This document shows positions 8,661 to 17,290 of a stretch of 64,000 nucleotides of DNA, piece by piece (the stretch's first letter is position 1; each line of letters opens with the position of its first letter). The DNA lies in the NCBI GenBank assembly GCA_022824265.1, contig JAJEAG010000043.1, positions 1 to 64,000 of the forward strand, written 5' to 3'. Position numbers and translations under genes: made by a program. This DNA is from Candidatus Poribacteria bacterium (GTDB taxonomy: Bacteria; Poribacteria; WGA-4E; WGA-3G). The notes under the pieces are model-generated. The model did not search any database and had not been told where the DNA came from. It saw only the letters and a list, made by a program, of their open reading frames with translations.

Positions 8661-9512
8661 ATGAATCAGAAAGGGATCGTGTTCATCCTAATCCTTACCA
8701 TTTTGTTAGGTTGTGGCACACGACAAATTCCCCCTGGAAGTAATATCCCTGACGGTATGGTGCTAATACCTGCAGGTGAATTTGAAATGGGCAGTAACCA
8801 AGGGGCTGCCAATGAACGTCCTGTGCATAAGGTCTACGTAGATGCGTTCTATATGGATATCTATGAGGTGACGAACGCTCAATACAAGGTTTTCGTTGAT
8901 ACAAATCCCGAATGGCAAAAAGATAACATTGCTGCGGAATATCACGACGGTTATTACCTTCGACTCTGGAATGGGAATACCTATCCCGAAGGCGAGGCTA
9001 ACCATCCTGTTATTTATGTGAGTTGGTACGCAGCAATGGCTTATGCTAAATGGGCAGGCAAGCGGCTTCCGACAGAAGCAGAATGGGAAAAAGCGGCGCG
9101 TGGTGGACTCATTGGGAAAGCATATCCATGGGGCGACACAATTGATGCCACTCGCGCAAACTATTTACGGCACATCAACGTTCCGATCGCTGTTGGACAA
9201 TATCCGCCTAACGGATACGGTCTATACGATATGTCTGGGAATGTTTCCGAATGGTGCCTTGATGAATATGATCCTAACTTTTACGCACAATCTCCAAGTA
9301 AAAACCCACTTTCAGGTGGTACGCGCGAAGAGGTCATCAATAGTTTTAAAGTAACTAATAAGATTAATCGCGTTTTAAGGGGCGGTTGCTGGAGCGATAA
9401 TGGGATGTTCCTTCGGGTCGCCTACCGGAACTGGGGTCCACAGGACTACGCCAGTGTCTTCCGTGGGTTCCGGTGTGTGAAGGATGTTCCGTCTAATACC
9501 ATTTCTAAATGA
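8661..9512 (+). CDS. SUMF1/FGE-sulfatase-domain lipoprotein
   Basis: This 283-residue protein has a lipoprotein signal peptide (ILLGC near residue 18) and a SUMF1/FGE-like C-type-lectin fold. It shows GMVLIPAGEFEMGSN, a GKRLPTEAEWEKAARGG block, MSGNVSEWCLDEYD and RVLRGGCWSDN. The paired catalytic cysteines of true formylglycine-generating enzymes are not present at the usual place; the C-terminal part reads RGGCWSDNGMFLRVAYR. It is therefore probably not a sulfatase activator but a surface or periplasmic member of the broad family. The start at 8661 follows AAAGGA; an in-frame upstream ATG at 8634 lacks an SD and would spoil the signal peptide. Confidence 0.88.
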   Translation: MNQKGIVFILILTILLGCGTRQIPPGSNIPDGMVLIPAGEFEMGSNQGAANERPVHKVYVDAFYMDIYEVTNAQYKVFVDTNPEWQKDNIAAEYHDGYYLRLWNGNTYPEGEANHPVIYVSWYAAMAYAKWAGKRLPTEAEWEKAARGGLIGKAYPWGDTIDATRANYLRHINVPIAVGQYPPNGYGLYDMSGNVSEWCLDEYDPNFYAQSPSKNPLSGGTREEVINSFKVTNKINRVLRGGCWSDNGMFLRVAYRNWGPQDYASVFRGFRCVKDVPSNTISK

Positions 9513-9583
9513 TTATGTATCATTATTTCGCATGTCGGAGGTCGCGTTGCTTGCTCTGACCTACTGGGTTGTATGTTAGCATG

Positions 9584-9675
9584 CGGGCGAGAGGACCTCG
9601 CCCCTATGATAATATTATGCGACTACAAACGCATCTCTTCCTCAATTGATGCCTATGGGTGTTACACTCGCTCCG
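9584..9675. repeat. dispersed intergenic repeat, copy B
   Basis: This shares the palindromic head GGGCGAG...CCTCGCCCCTATGA and the downstream words TGCGACTACAAACGC and TTCCTCAATTGATG with copy A at 309-410. It sits in the 300-bp gap 9513-9811, which otherwise holds no gene. The flanking text GACCTACTG appears on both sides (9558-9566 and 9676-9684, the latter as GACCTACTGA), a possible remnant direct repeat. Confidence 0.6.
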
Positions 9676-9811
9676 ACCTACTGATATTTTCCAAATTCAG
9701 CAACCATATTTGAAACATTCACGTTTATGAAATAAGGACAAGAATACTGACAACTAAAAAATGTTGTCGATATAACTCTATTAGATGAAATATGTTAAGG
9801 AGACGGATCTT

Positions 9812-10258
9812 GTGTTACAACAAAGGAATAATATCCTAAAGAATAAGAGTCATGATTTGTCGCTTTTTACACACAGATACGCGATACATTTCGATATTCA
9901 TCCTAATATTACATATCTTAATCAGGACATAGTTGTTATTATTGCAGACTTATTACAACTATTTCATCAATTTCCAGACGATGTATGGATTTCACAACAA
10001 TCAGTTGAGGAAGGATTAGATTTTTGTAGGGTTAACTTCTGGGTATTTTCAGATTCGTCAGATGCGTTAAAACAATTTAGTATATGGTTTCAAGCCCTAT
10101 TTCGTGAAAAACAGGTGAGTGAAGTATTAGAACGATTGGTCCTAATGGCATTAGATGAGTCAGACAATATAGAGGTAGATCTAACTGATTGGACGAGGTT
10201 AAATGTATTAGAAACGGATATAAAGAAAGCAATACAGAATGAAAATGATAAAAAATAA
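9812..10258 (+). CDS. hypothetical protein
   Basis: This protein is of unrecognised family, about 148 residues from the GTG at 9812, which has AAGGAG 9 nt upstream. An in-frame ATG at 9785 would place the SD inside the gene. The sequence is rich in Asp, Gln, Phe and Leu. Stretches such as DIVVIIADLLQLFHQF and WFQALFREKQVSEVLERL look like amphipathic helices. No signal peptide or transmembrane segment is seen. It precedes lolA, but a promoter-like sequence immediately after it (10261) suggests separate expression. Confidence 0.6.
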   Translation: MLQQRNNILKNKSHDLSLFTHRYAIHFDIHPNITYLNQDIVVIIADLLQLFHQFPDDVWISQQSVEEGLDFCRVNFWVFSDSSDALKQFSIWFQALFREKQVSEVLERLVLMALDESDNIEVDLTDWTRLNVLETDIKKAIQNENDKK

Positions 10259-10260
10259 CA

Positions 10261-10289
10261 TTGACATGTAATTCTGTGTATGATACACT
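10261..10289 (+). promoter_or_regulatory. sigma70-type promoter for lolA operon
   Basis: TTGACA (10261-10266), a 17-nt spacer and TACACT (10284-10289) precede the lolA start by 53 nt. The -35 is a perfect consensus match; the -10 matches at 4 of 6 positions. Confidence 0.5.
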
Positions 10290-10342
10290 ATATTCACATC
10301 AGAAGAAACCCTCACTGACCTAATCAATTAGGGAGATATACC

Positions 10343-11086
10343 TTGAAACGTTTATATTTCATGATTGTATTTCTATGTCTATGTTTTGTGAATATTGGCT
10401 ACACTTATACGGTAGATGAAGTATTCATGAATTTCAAAACTGCGTACAGTAAGTGTAATAACTTCAGCGCAGATTTTGAAGAGACGACACTATATAAAAC
10501 CAGAAAAAGTGTAAGCCGGGGTAGATTTACATTCGGAAAACCCAATTTGCTGAATATGAAATATGTCTCCCCAAGAGACGCGAGCAAGATTGTAAAAACG
10601 ATCGTTTTGGATGGTGAATACGCTTGGTCTTATACACCAATCCTCAATGAAGTCAACAAACAAAAGTTGCATAATTCCCATCGACGTGAAATCCTTCCGG
10701 GTACGGGTGAATCTCTTGAGGATTTATCCAACAACTGGAATATGAAGTTAGTACCTGACGAAGCTGCAAACACTAAAGGTATATATCAAATACAACTTAC
10801 ACCAAAACCGAAACTATTAAACAGAAATATTGAGGATAATCAGGTAGGTAAAGATATAAAAAAAAAGAAGGATAATGGAGGTGTTAAGGAGTTACTTGAA
10901 ATTTGGGTGAATAAAAGTGAATGGTTTCCTGTTCAATTCGGTTATGTGACTGTATACGAGGATGGAAGTCGTCGTAATGTTGTGATGAGGTTATCTAATA
11001 TAGAACGAGATAAGAAGTTATCACCGGATAAGTTCAAGTTTGTTATTCCTAAAGATGCGGAGATAATTGATCTTTCAGAAAATTAA
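10343..11086 (+). CDS. lolA: outer-membrane lipoprotein carrier LolA
   Basis: This 247-residue secreted protein carries lipoproteins across the periplasm from the inner-membrane LolCDE releasing complex to the outer membrane. A signal peptide occupies about residues 1-22. The mature part shows the LolA pattern: FSADFEETT, then a GRFTFGKPNLLNMKY strand pair and TIVLDGEYAWSYTP. It is longer than E. coli LolA (about 200 residues) because of a Lys-rich insert near residues 165-180. The start is TTG (10343) after GGGAGA. It heads a run with pgsA, thpR and recA (gaps 4, 39 and 13 nt). It implies a diderm envelope. Confidence 0.85.
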   Translation: MKRLYFMIVFLCLCFVNIGYTYTVDEVFMNFKTAYSKCNNFSADFEETTLYKTRKSVSRGRFTFGKPNLLNMKYVSPRDASKIVKTIVLDGEYAWSYTPILNEVNKQKLHNSHRREILPGTGESLEDLSNNWNMKLVPDEAANTKGIYQIQLTPKPKLLNRNIEDNQVGKDIKKKKDNGGVKELLEIWVNKSEWFPVQFGYVTVYEDGSRRNVVMRLSNIERDKKLSPDKFKFVIPKDAEIIDLSEN

Positions 11087-11090
11087 TTAT

Positions 11091-11678
11091 ATGAAATTTC
11101 CTGACTTATTACGACTGGCGAATCTTCTTACATTTTCCCGGTTATTGTTAACATTACCTTTTTTCTTGTGTTTTCGTGCAAAATTGATGTTACCAGCAGC
11201 AGTATTTTTTAGTATAGCTGGTATAACAGATTATTTTGATGGTAAGATTGCACGAAAGCGAGGAACAACCAGTTTTGGCAGTTTCATGGATTCATTAATT
11301 GATAAGATATTAGTGGCTGCTGCTTTAATTGGTTTTTATCTATTTCGACATGATAATTTAGAAGATGGTGTCGGTTTAATCCCTATTTGGATGGTGTTAG
11401 TTATCCTTGGACGTGAAGTATTTATCACAGGATTCCGTGTTTTCTTTGCAGCTGTGCATGGGGAGGTAATATCTGCAAATAGATGGGGAAAATATAAAAC
11501 TGCATCTCAACTAATTGTGATTATCATTGGTTTGGTACTACTTAGTTTTAATGGTATCTCCGATTTTGTTATACATCACAATGGACCGATTTATTTCATG
11601 ATGTACTTACCTTTAGTCCTGACTATTGTCTCAGGTATAGAGATATTGTATGGAAACCTTAAGACAATTTCTACATAA
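11091..11678 (+). CDS. pgsA: CDP-alcohol phosphatidyltransferase, PgsA-like
   Basis: This is an integral inner-membrane enzyme of about 195 residues that probably makes phosphatidylglycerol phosphate from CDP-diacylglycerol and glycerol-3-phosphate. It opens with an NLLTFSRL signature and carries the CDP-alcohol transferase motif as DGKIAR then GSFMDSLID. Between AR and the following G there are seven residues instead of the usual eight, while the three Asp-bearing blocks remain. Several hydrophobic helices follow. The ATG at 11091 is preferred over an in-frame TTG at 11067 that lies inside lolA. Its place before thpR and recA matches the common pgsA...recA neighbourhood. Confidence 0.85.
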   Translation: MKFPDLLRLANLLTFSRLLLTLPFFLCFRAKLMLPAAVFFSIAGITDYFDGKIARKRGTTSFGSFMDSLIDKILVAAALIGFYLFRHDNLEDGVGLIPIWMVLVILGREVFITGFRVFFAAVHGEVISANRWGKYKTASQLIVIIIGLVLLSFNGISDFVIHHNGPIYFMMYLPLVLTIVSGIEILYGNLKTIST

Positions 11679-11717
11679 AACGCGAGTTATATAAAACCTG
11701 TTTCAGGTGCTATTCTA

Positions 11718-12287
11718 ATGAAACCAAATACTATAAGGTGTTTCGTTGCTATTGAGATACCAAATAGAATTCAGGATATATTAGGTGAAGTGCAAACACA
11801 AATACGATCAAAGATTGGTAGGGCATCGTGGACAAAAATCGGTAATTTTCATATTACACTGAAGTTTCTTGGAGATGTAGAAAATCGCAGCGTTGATAAA
11901 ATTAGTTACGTATTAGATACAATAGCAAAAAAGAAAAAACCGTATTCTATAGAAATTGGTGGCATAGGTGCATTTCCAAATTTAGTTCGTCCACGAGTAT
12001 TGTGGATTGGATTAAAAAAGGGCTCTGAACCAACAATATCACTTTCTAATGCGATAAACAGTGAACTATTAAAGATAGATTATTCTGAGGATACTCGTTT
12101 TCACCCACATTTTACACTTGCACGATTGAAAAGACAGATAAATTTGAAGTCATTTACTGAATTATTTAAAAATTACGAAACCGTGGACGGAACAAGGCAT
12201 ACAGTTGATAAAATTACACTCGTAAAAAGTGAATTGCATTCAGATGGTGCTGTCTATACTCCGTTAAATATATATTCTTTTGGATAG
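11718..12287 (+). CDS. thpR: RNA 2',3'-cyclic phosphodiesterase
   Basis: This 189-residue 2H phosphoesterase (LigT/ThpR family) opens 2',3'-cyclic phosphate ends of RNA. The two catalytic HxTx motifs are HITLKFLG (His45) and HFTLARL (His131), in the usual spacing for a duplicated beta-alpha lobe. It opens RCFVAIEIP, typical of the family. It is cytoplasmic. It lies 13 nt before recA, and the thpR-recA pair is common in bacteria, though no functional link is established. An RNA ligase gene (rtcB) also occurs in this window at 25.4 kb. Confidence 0.92.
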   Translation: MKPNTIRCFVAIEIPNRIQDILGEVQTQIRSKIGRASWTKIGNFHITLKFLGDVENRSVDKISYVLDTIAKKKKPYSIEIGGIGAFPNLVRPRVLWIGLKKGSEPTISLSNAINSELLKIDYSEDTRFHPHFTLARLKRQINLKSFTELFKNYETVDGTRHTVDKITLVKSELHSDGAVYTPLNIYSFG

Positions 12288-12300
12288 GAGATAGTTAATA

Positions 12301-13458
12301 ATGGCAAAAGACGAGCAGAAAAAGTTGGAAAAAGATTTGAACACTGAAGATACAAAAATATCCGAAGATAAAAAGAAGGCAGTAGATCAAGCCATCTCTC
12401 AAGTAGAACGTGCTTATGGCAAAGGTGCGATTATGCGGCTTACTGACAACGAAGTTGTTCCTGTAGAAGCAATCCCTACTGGTGCTCTTTCTCTTGATAT
12501 GGCGTTAGGTGTTGGAGGTGTGCCACGAGGAAGAATAATTGAAATCTTTGGTCATGAAGGAACTGGTAAAACCACGTTAGCCTTACACATCGTTGCTGAA
12601 GCACAGAAAATGGGTGGTATTGCAGCATTTATTGATGTTGAGCACGCCTTGGATACAACTTATGCACGAAATATCGGGGTAAATCTTGAAAACTTGCTAA
12701 TTTCTCAGCCAGATGCAGGTGAACAAGCCTTAGAAATTGTGGAAACGCTTATCCGCAGCGGTGCGATTGATGTTGTAATTATCGACTCAGTTGCAGCATT
12801 AACACCCCAAGCTGAAGTTGAAGGTGAAATGGGCGATGCCCATGTCGGCTTATTACCGCGTCTGATGTCTAAAGCATTAAGAAAACTATCAGGGGTAACA
12901 AATAAATCGCAGACATGTGTCATTTTCACGAATCAAATTCGTCAGAAAATCGGTGTGATGTTCGGTAATCCGGACACGACTCCGGGCGGTCTTGCATTGA
13001 AGTTTCACGCATCTGTCCGGTTAGAAATTCGTCGAGCTACACAAATCAAAGAAGGTACAGATATACTTGGTAACAGAGTGCGTATAAAGGTTGTAAAAAA
13101 TAAGGTTGCGCCACCTTTCAGAGAAGCGGAATTTGATGTTACTTTTGGTAAAGGAATCTCTAAAGAAGGCACATTATTGGATATCGCTGTTGAGGCAGGT
13201 TTTATAGAAAAAAGAGGATCATGGTTCTCATATAACAATGAGAGAATTGGTCAGGGTAGAAATAATGTGAAAGCGTATTTGCAGGAGAATCCAGAAGTCA
13301 CTGCAGAACTCGACAGAAAAATCAGAGAAAACATGGGTTCACTCTCAGACTCTGTTGCAGGAGCAATTCCAGGTGTTGAAGAAGACGAAGAAGGTGTTGA
13401 TACTGGATTTGAGGACACCACTGAAACACCTACGAGTTATGACGATGATGACAATTAG
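12301..13458 (+). CDS. recA: recombinase RecA
   Basis: This 385-residue RecA, the ATP-dependent DNA strand-exchange protein and SOS co-protease, has Walker A GHEGTGKT at residues 84-91 (E. coli 66-73, GPESSGKT). Its Walker B is [10 protein letters not shown], the L2 loop region reads [16 protein letters not shown], and the [14 protein letters not shown] block is intact. It has an N-terminal Lys/Glu-rich extension of about 18 residues and an acidic C-terminal tail ([14 protein letters not shown]). No intein is present. I saw no LexA-type operator just upstream; it is probably expressed with the lolA-pgsA-thpR run. Confidence 0.98.
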   Translation: MAKDEQKKLEKDLNTEDTKISEDKKKAVDQAISQVERAYGKGAIMRLTDNEVVPVEAIPTGALSLDMALGVGGVPRGRIIEIFGHEGTGKTTLALHIVAEAQKMGGIAAFIDVEHALDTTYARNIGVNLENLLISQPDAGEQALEIVETLIRSGAIDVVIIDSVAALTPQAEVEGEMGDAHVGLLPRLMSKALRKLSGVTNKSQTCVIFTNQIRQKIGVMFGNPDTTPGGLALKFHASVRLEIRRATQIKEGTDILGNRVRIKVVKNKVAPPFREAEFDVTFGKGISKEGTLLDIAVEAGFIEKRGSWFSYNNERIGQGRNNVKAYLQENPEVTAELDRKIRENMGSLSDSVAGAIPGVEEDEEGVDTGFEDTTETPTSYDDDDN

Positions 13459-13563
13459 AGAGAAAGTTATATAATCTTTTATAGTTCAACATCTTTATCC
13501 AATACAAAGTAATATAGTAATCCTATTATTGAATTGATTCGTTCAAGGTTACCATGTTTTTTC

Positions 13564-13592
13564 TTGATGTATATATTTCAACATGTTATACT
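13564..13592 (+). promoter_or_regulatory. candidate promoter for the proteasome operon
   Basis: TTGATG (13564-13569), a 17-nt spacer and TATACT (13587-13592) lie 84 nt before the mpa start in the 218-bp gap after recA. This is the most consensus-like pair in the gap. Confidence 0.45.
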
Positions 13593-13676
13593 TTTAGGCA
13601 CTAAGTTTGTTATATTTAACTGACAGACATTCTACCATACCATCAATCTTTTCAATGGAAAGTGAGAATAATTTGT

Positions 13677-15473
13677 ATGGCAAGCAAAAGAGACACTTCA
13701 ACAGAGTTATTGAAAAGTTCTGATATTGAGGAAACTGCATCAGATGCGGCAAATTATCCTCAACGGATTCGTGAGTTGAACTGGCAGATAGAAATGCTTG
13801 AGAACGAAGTCAGCGATTTGCGCAGACAACTCAGCACTGCCCCTAACGATGATGTTGATGCACGTCTATACGAAATGACGCGAGAACTTATGCAGTCGCA
13901 CCGTCAAAACCGAAAACTTAGAAATACCCTTCAAGAAGCGAAGGAAAAACTTGAACTACTAAAAGAAAAGGTTAAGCAGCTCAGTGCCCCTCCCAATAAC
14001 TACGGCATTTTCCTCGGCGTAAATGATGACAACACAATTGATGTTGACATCGGTGGAAAAAAATGGCGTGTCAATCACGATCCATCCTTAAATCCCAATC
14101 AAATACAAGTTGGACAAGAAGTCATAGTAAATAGTGGCTTAAATGTCGTTGCGATCAAACCACCAGAAAAACACGGGGATGTTGTTAAGATTAAAGAAGT
14201 ATTGGAATCTGATCGTGCGGTTGTTAGTTTACGGACAGATGAGGAACAAGTTGTACGTATCTCAGAGGCATTAAGAGATGAAGAGTTGAAAATAGGTGAT
14301 CCTGTTCTACTAAATCACACCAGCGGCATGCTCCTTGAAAAACTTCCAAAACGTGAACTTGATGACTTGCTACTTGAAGAAGTACCAGATATAAGTTATG
14401 CTGACATTGGCGGATTGGACTCACAGATTGAAGCAATACGTGATGCTATTGAGATGCCATATCTTTATCCAGATGAATATCGCGAATTTGATCTTACACC
14501 ACCAAAAGGAGTATTGCTCTATGGTCCACCAGGTTGTGGTAAGACTTTAATCGCAAGAGCAGTGGCAAATTGCCTTGCAGAACGGATTCGACAACAAAAC
14601 GATAGAGATGATGTTAAAGGTTATTTCATAAATATTAAGGGACCTGAACTTCTTAACAAATATGTCGGTGAGACTGAGCGAAAAATACGAGAAGTTTTTC
14701 AAAAAGCACGTGATAAATCCAAAGAAGGATTCCCAGTAGTCATTTTCTTTGATGAAATGGATTCACTGTTTAGGTCGCGTGGCATGGGAATATCATCAGA
14801 TATGGAGTCTACCCTTGTGCCACAGTTCCTCTCAATGCTTGATGGTGTTGAAGACTTAAGAGATGTCATCGTTATTGGTGCAAGCAATAGACAAGATCTT
14901 TTGGACCCTGCTGTTTTGAGACCTGGACGACTTGATGTGAAGATTAAAATAGATCGTCCGAGTATGGATGGAGCCAAGGATATATTTTCTATCTATCTAA
15001 CCCCGGATCTTCCATTTGCCAAGGCGGAAGTAGAGAAATTTGATAGTAATACAGATGACATAACTGAACACCTTATCTCTGAAGCGGTTCAAGCAATGTA
15101 TGCTACAACTGAAGAAAATCGTTTCATAGAAGTGACTTACACGCGTGGTGAACGTGAGACTCTCTTCTTCAAAGATTTCGTAAGTGGTGCAATGATTAGG
15201 AACATAGTTTCACGAGCAAAAAAGATGGCGATTAAGCGTCTTATCAGTTCAGAAGGAAAAGAAAAAGGTATATCACTTGATGACCTTAAAACCGCTATCC
15301 GTGAAGAATATCGTGAAAATGAGGACCTCCCAAATACAACAAATCCAGATGATTGGGCAAAAATCTCTGGCAGGAAAGGTGAGAAAATCGTTAATATCCG
15401 AGCCTTGATAAATGAACCTGAGACACGAAGGAATCCTGAAATGCGGATCAGCAAGGGTGGGACATATCTCTAA
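13677..15473 (+). CDS. mpa: proteasome-activating AAA+ ATPase (Mpa/ARC)
   Basis: This is the hexameric unfoldase that recruits pupylated proteins and feeds them into the 20S proteasome. It has about 598 residues from the ATG at 13677; an in-frame GTG at 13662 exists but its upstream SD is too close. An N-terminal coiled coil (about 25-105) binds Pup, and two OB-fold domains follow (about 110-235). The AAA+ module has DIGGLDSQI, Walker A GPPGCGKT (from residue 283) and Walker B VVIFFDEMDS (Asp359). The C-terminus is GGTYL, close to the GQYL tail that opens the mycobacterial proteasome gate. It is first in the cluster, 36 nt before dop. Confidence 0.96.
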   Translation: MASKRDTSTELLKSSDIEETASDAANYPQRIRELNWQIEMLENEVSDLRRQLSTAPNDDVDARLYEMTRELMQSHRQNRKLRNTLQEAKEKLELLKEKVKQLSAPPNNYGIFLGVNDDNTIDVDIGGKKWRVNHDPSLNPNQIQVGQEVIVNSGLNVVAIKPPEKHGDVVKIKEVLESDRAVVSLRTDEEQVVRISEALRDEELKIGDPVLLNHTSGMLLEKLPKRELDDLLLEEVPDISYADIGGLDSQIEAIRDAIEMPYLYPDEYREFDLTPPKGVLLYGPPGCGKTLIARAVANCLAERIRQQNDRDDVKGYFINIKGPELLNKYVGETERKIREVFQKARDKSKEGFPVVIFFDEMDSLFRSRGMGISSDMESTLVPQFLSMLDGVEDLRDVIVIGASNRQDLLDPAVLRPGRLDVKIKIDRPSMDGAKDIFSIYLTPDLPFAKAEVEKFDSNTDDITEHLISEAVQAMYATTEENRFIEVTYTRGERETLFFKDFVSGAMIRNIVSRAKKMAIKRLISSEGKEKGISLDDLKTAIREEYRENEDLPNTTNPDDWAKISGRKGEKIVNIRALINEPETRRNPEMRISKGGTYL

Positions 15474-15509
15474 GAATGTAATTCCACTTGCTACATTTTA
15501 AAATAAATA

Positions 15510-16994
15510 ATGGCAGTACCAACAATAATCGGCACTGAAACTGAGTTCGGAATCTCAGTCAAAAATGCACGAGAGCAAGATCTCGTAGCAGCATCAACAT
15601 TGGTTGTAAACGCTTATAATAGTCGTAATTTACCAACGATTTTGTGGGACTATGCACAAGAAAGTCCATTGATGGATGCGCGTGGTTTTACAGTTGATGG
15701 TGAAAATCCGCCTTCAGATGATGCAAATAACAGTGTCATAAACGATATTTTGATAAATGGTGGAAGATACTATGTTGATCACGCACATCCCGAATATTGT
15801 ACACCTGAATGTACAAATGCGCGAGACTTGGTAAAATATGAAAAAGCTGGTGAACTTATCTTGGAACTAAGCCGTCTCGCTGCTGAACAACTACTATTGG
15901 ATAATCAAGAAATAATTATATACAAAAACAATACTGATTATAAGGGACATAGTTACGGATCGCATGAAAATTATTTGATGTCTCGTAAAATTCCTTTTAC
16001 TGATATTGTTAATGGATTAACACCGTTTCTCGTAACTCGTCAAATTTTTACGGGAAGTGGGAAGGTAGGTGCAGAAAACGGAGCCGAGGATACCGATTTC
16101 CAGATATCGCAGCGAGCAGATTTTTTTGAAAAAGAGGTTGGTCTTAGCACGATGGTTGAACGTCCGATAATCAACACTCGTGATGAACCGCACGCTGATT
16201 CAAAATTATACCGTCGTCTACATGTTATCGTTGGTGATTCTAATATGTCGGAATTCACGATTTACTTGAAAGTCGGAATCACATCCATCATCCTACAATT
16301 AATTGAGAAAGGTGTTGTTGGTAGCCAATTTGCTTTACAAGATCCGGTTGCAGTGATAAAATCAGTATCACGAGATTTAGATTGTAGAAACAAGTATTCC
16401 CTGAAAGATGATCGCAATTGGACGGCTATTGAGATACAACAGGCATATCTGGAACTTGCACATAAACACCTGTCACCTGAAGAAAGGACACCTGTAGTAG
16501 AGGATCTATTGGACAAATGGGAATATGTCTTAACCAACATGAAATCTGATCCTATGAGTATGGGACAGCATATAGATTGGGTTATTAAGAAAAGACTTAT
16601 TGATGCATATATTGATAGACACGCATTTAAATGGACGGACGCACGTGTTCGGATGCTTGATCTTCAGTATCATGACCTACGTCCTGAAAAAGGACTTTAT
16701 GCTCGATTGCTCAAGAATGGACATGTAGAACGTTTGTTATCTCAAGAGGAGGTGGTGCATGCAATTCAGCATCCTCCTTTAGATACACGGGCATATTTTA
16801 GAGGCACTTGTTTACGAAAATATCCGAATAGCATCCATAGTGTAAGTTGGAATTCAATAGTTTTCAATGGACCTACAGGTTTCGATAAAATCATGATGGA
16901 ACGTCCACATTTTGGCACACAAGAAATAATCGGTGAATTATTGAATTCATGTACCGTTGATGAACTCGTCAACCAAATTCGTACTGATGGTTAA
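15510..16994 (+). CDS. dop: Pup deamidase/depupylase Dop
   Basis: This 494-residue member of the carboxylate-amine-ligase-like Dop/PafA family hydrolyses the C-terminal Gln of Pup to Glu and can also remove Pup from substrates. It starts PTIIGTETEFGISV. It carries the Dop-specific segment STLVVNAY...WDYAQESPLMDARGF that PafA lacks, plus the shared blocks HPEYCTPEC, YKNNTDYKGHSYGSHENY and NTRDEPHAD with metal- and ATP-binding residues. It is longer than PafA (453 residues), as expected. A weak GGGG-TTA-CCCC hairpin lies at 17011-17021, between dop and pup. Confidence 0.96.
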   Translation: MAVPTIIGTETEFGISVKNAREQDLVAASTLVVNAYNSRNLPTILWDYAQESPLMDARGFTVDGENPPSDDANNSVINDILINGGRYYVDHAHPEYCTPECTNARDLVKYEKAGELILELSRLAAEQLLLDNQEIIIYKNNTDYKGHSYGSHENYLMSRKIPFTDIVNGLTPFLVTRQIFTGSGKVGAENGAEDTDFQISQRADFFEKEVGLSTMVERPIINTRDEPHADSKLYRRLHVIVGDSNMSEFTIYLKVGITSIILQLIEKGVVGSQFALQDPVAVIKSVSRDLDCRNKYSLKDDRNWTAIEIQQAYLELAHKHLSPEERTPVVEDLLDKWEYVLTNMKSDPMSMGQHIDWVIKKRLIDAYIDRHAFKWTDARVRMLDLQYHDLRPEKGLYARLLKNGHVERLLSQEEVVHAIQHPPLDTRAYFRGTCLRKYPNSIHSVSWNSIVFNGPTGFDKIMMERPHFGTQEIIGELLNSCTVDELVNQIRTDG

Positions 16995-17090
16995 TTGTCT
17001 TGTTGATAAAGGGGTTACCCCCGATGGAATTATGTTAGTCTATATAAGTTTGCGGATTAGACGTAAACTACATATTTAAAGGAGTACAAC

Positions 17091-17288
17091 ATGCCACGCG
17101 AAAAACAGCAAGAATACAGAGATCACCCCATCAATGAAAATGAGGAGATCCAACCCAATTCCGAGATAAATGACAACGTTGATGATTTGACAGAGGATTT
17201 AGACGCACTTCTCGATGAAATCGATGAGATTTTAGAAGAAGATTCCGAGGAATTCGTTGAAAACTTTATCCAACGTGGAGGTCAATAG
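17091..17288 (+). CDS. pup: prokaryotic ubiquitin-like protein Pup
   Basis: This 65-residue, highly acidic and probably disordered protein is covalently attached to lysines to mark proteins for the proteasome. It has the family layout: polar N-terminus (MPREKQQEYRD), a central region with DDLTEDLDALLDEIDEILEE that should form the helix bound by the Mpa coiled coil, and the C-terminus ENFIQRGGQ. Because it ends in GGQ rather than GGE, Dop must deamidate it before PafA can ligate it. The SD AAAGGAG precedes the ATG. The stop is 2 nt from the prcB start. Confidence 0.96.
   Translation: MPREKQQEYRDHPINENEEIQPNSEINDNVDDLTEDLDALLDEIDEILEEDSEEFVENFIQRGGQ
17277..17281 (+). promoter_or_regulatory. 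SD of prcB embedded in the GGQ codons of pup
   Basis: GGAGG is formed by the two Gly codons (gga ggt) of the Pup C-terminus, 9 nt before the TTG start of prcB. The bases encoding the essential GG thus also serve as the ribosome site of the next gene, suggesting translational coupling of pup and prcB. Confidence 0.7.
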
Positions 17289-17290
17289 GA

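Noticed and set aside
8661-9512. Calling this gene a formylglycine-generating enzyme
   Set aside because: The SUMF1 fold is present but the catalytic cysteine pair is not in the expected block, and the protein is a lipoprotein.
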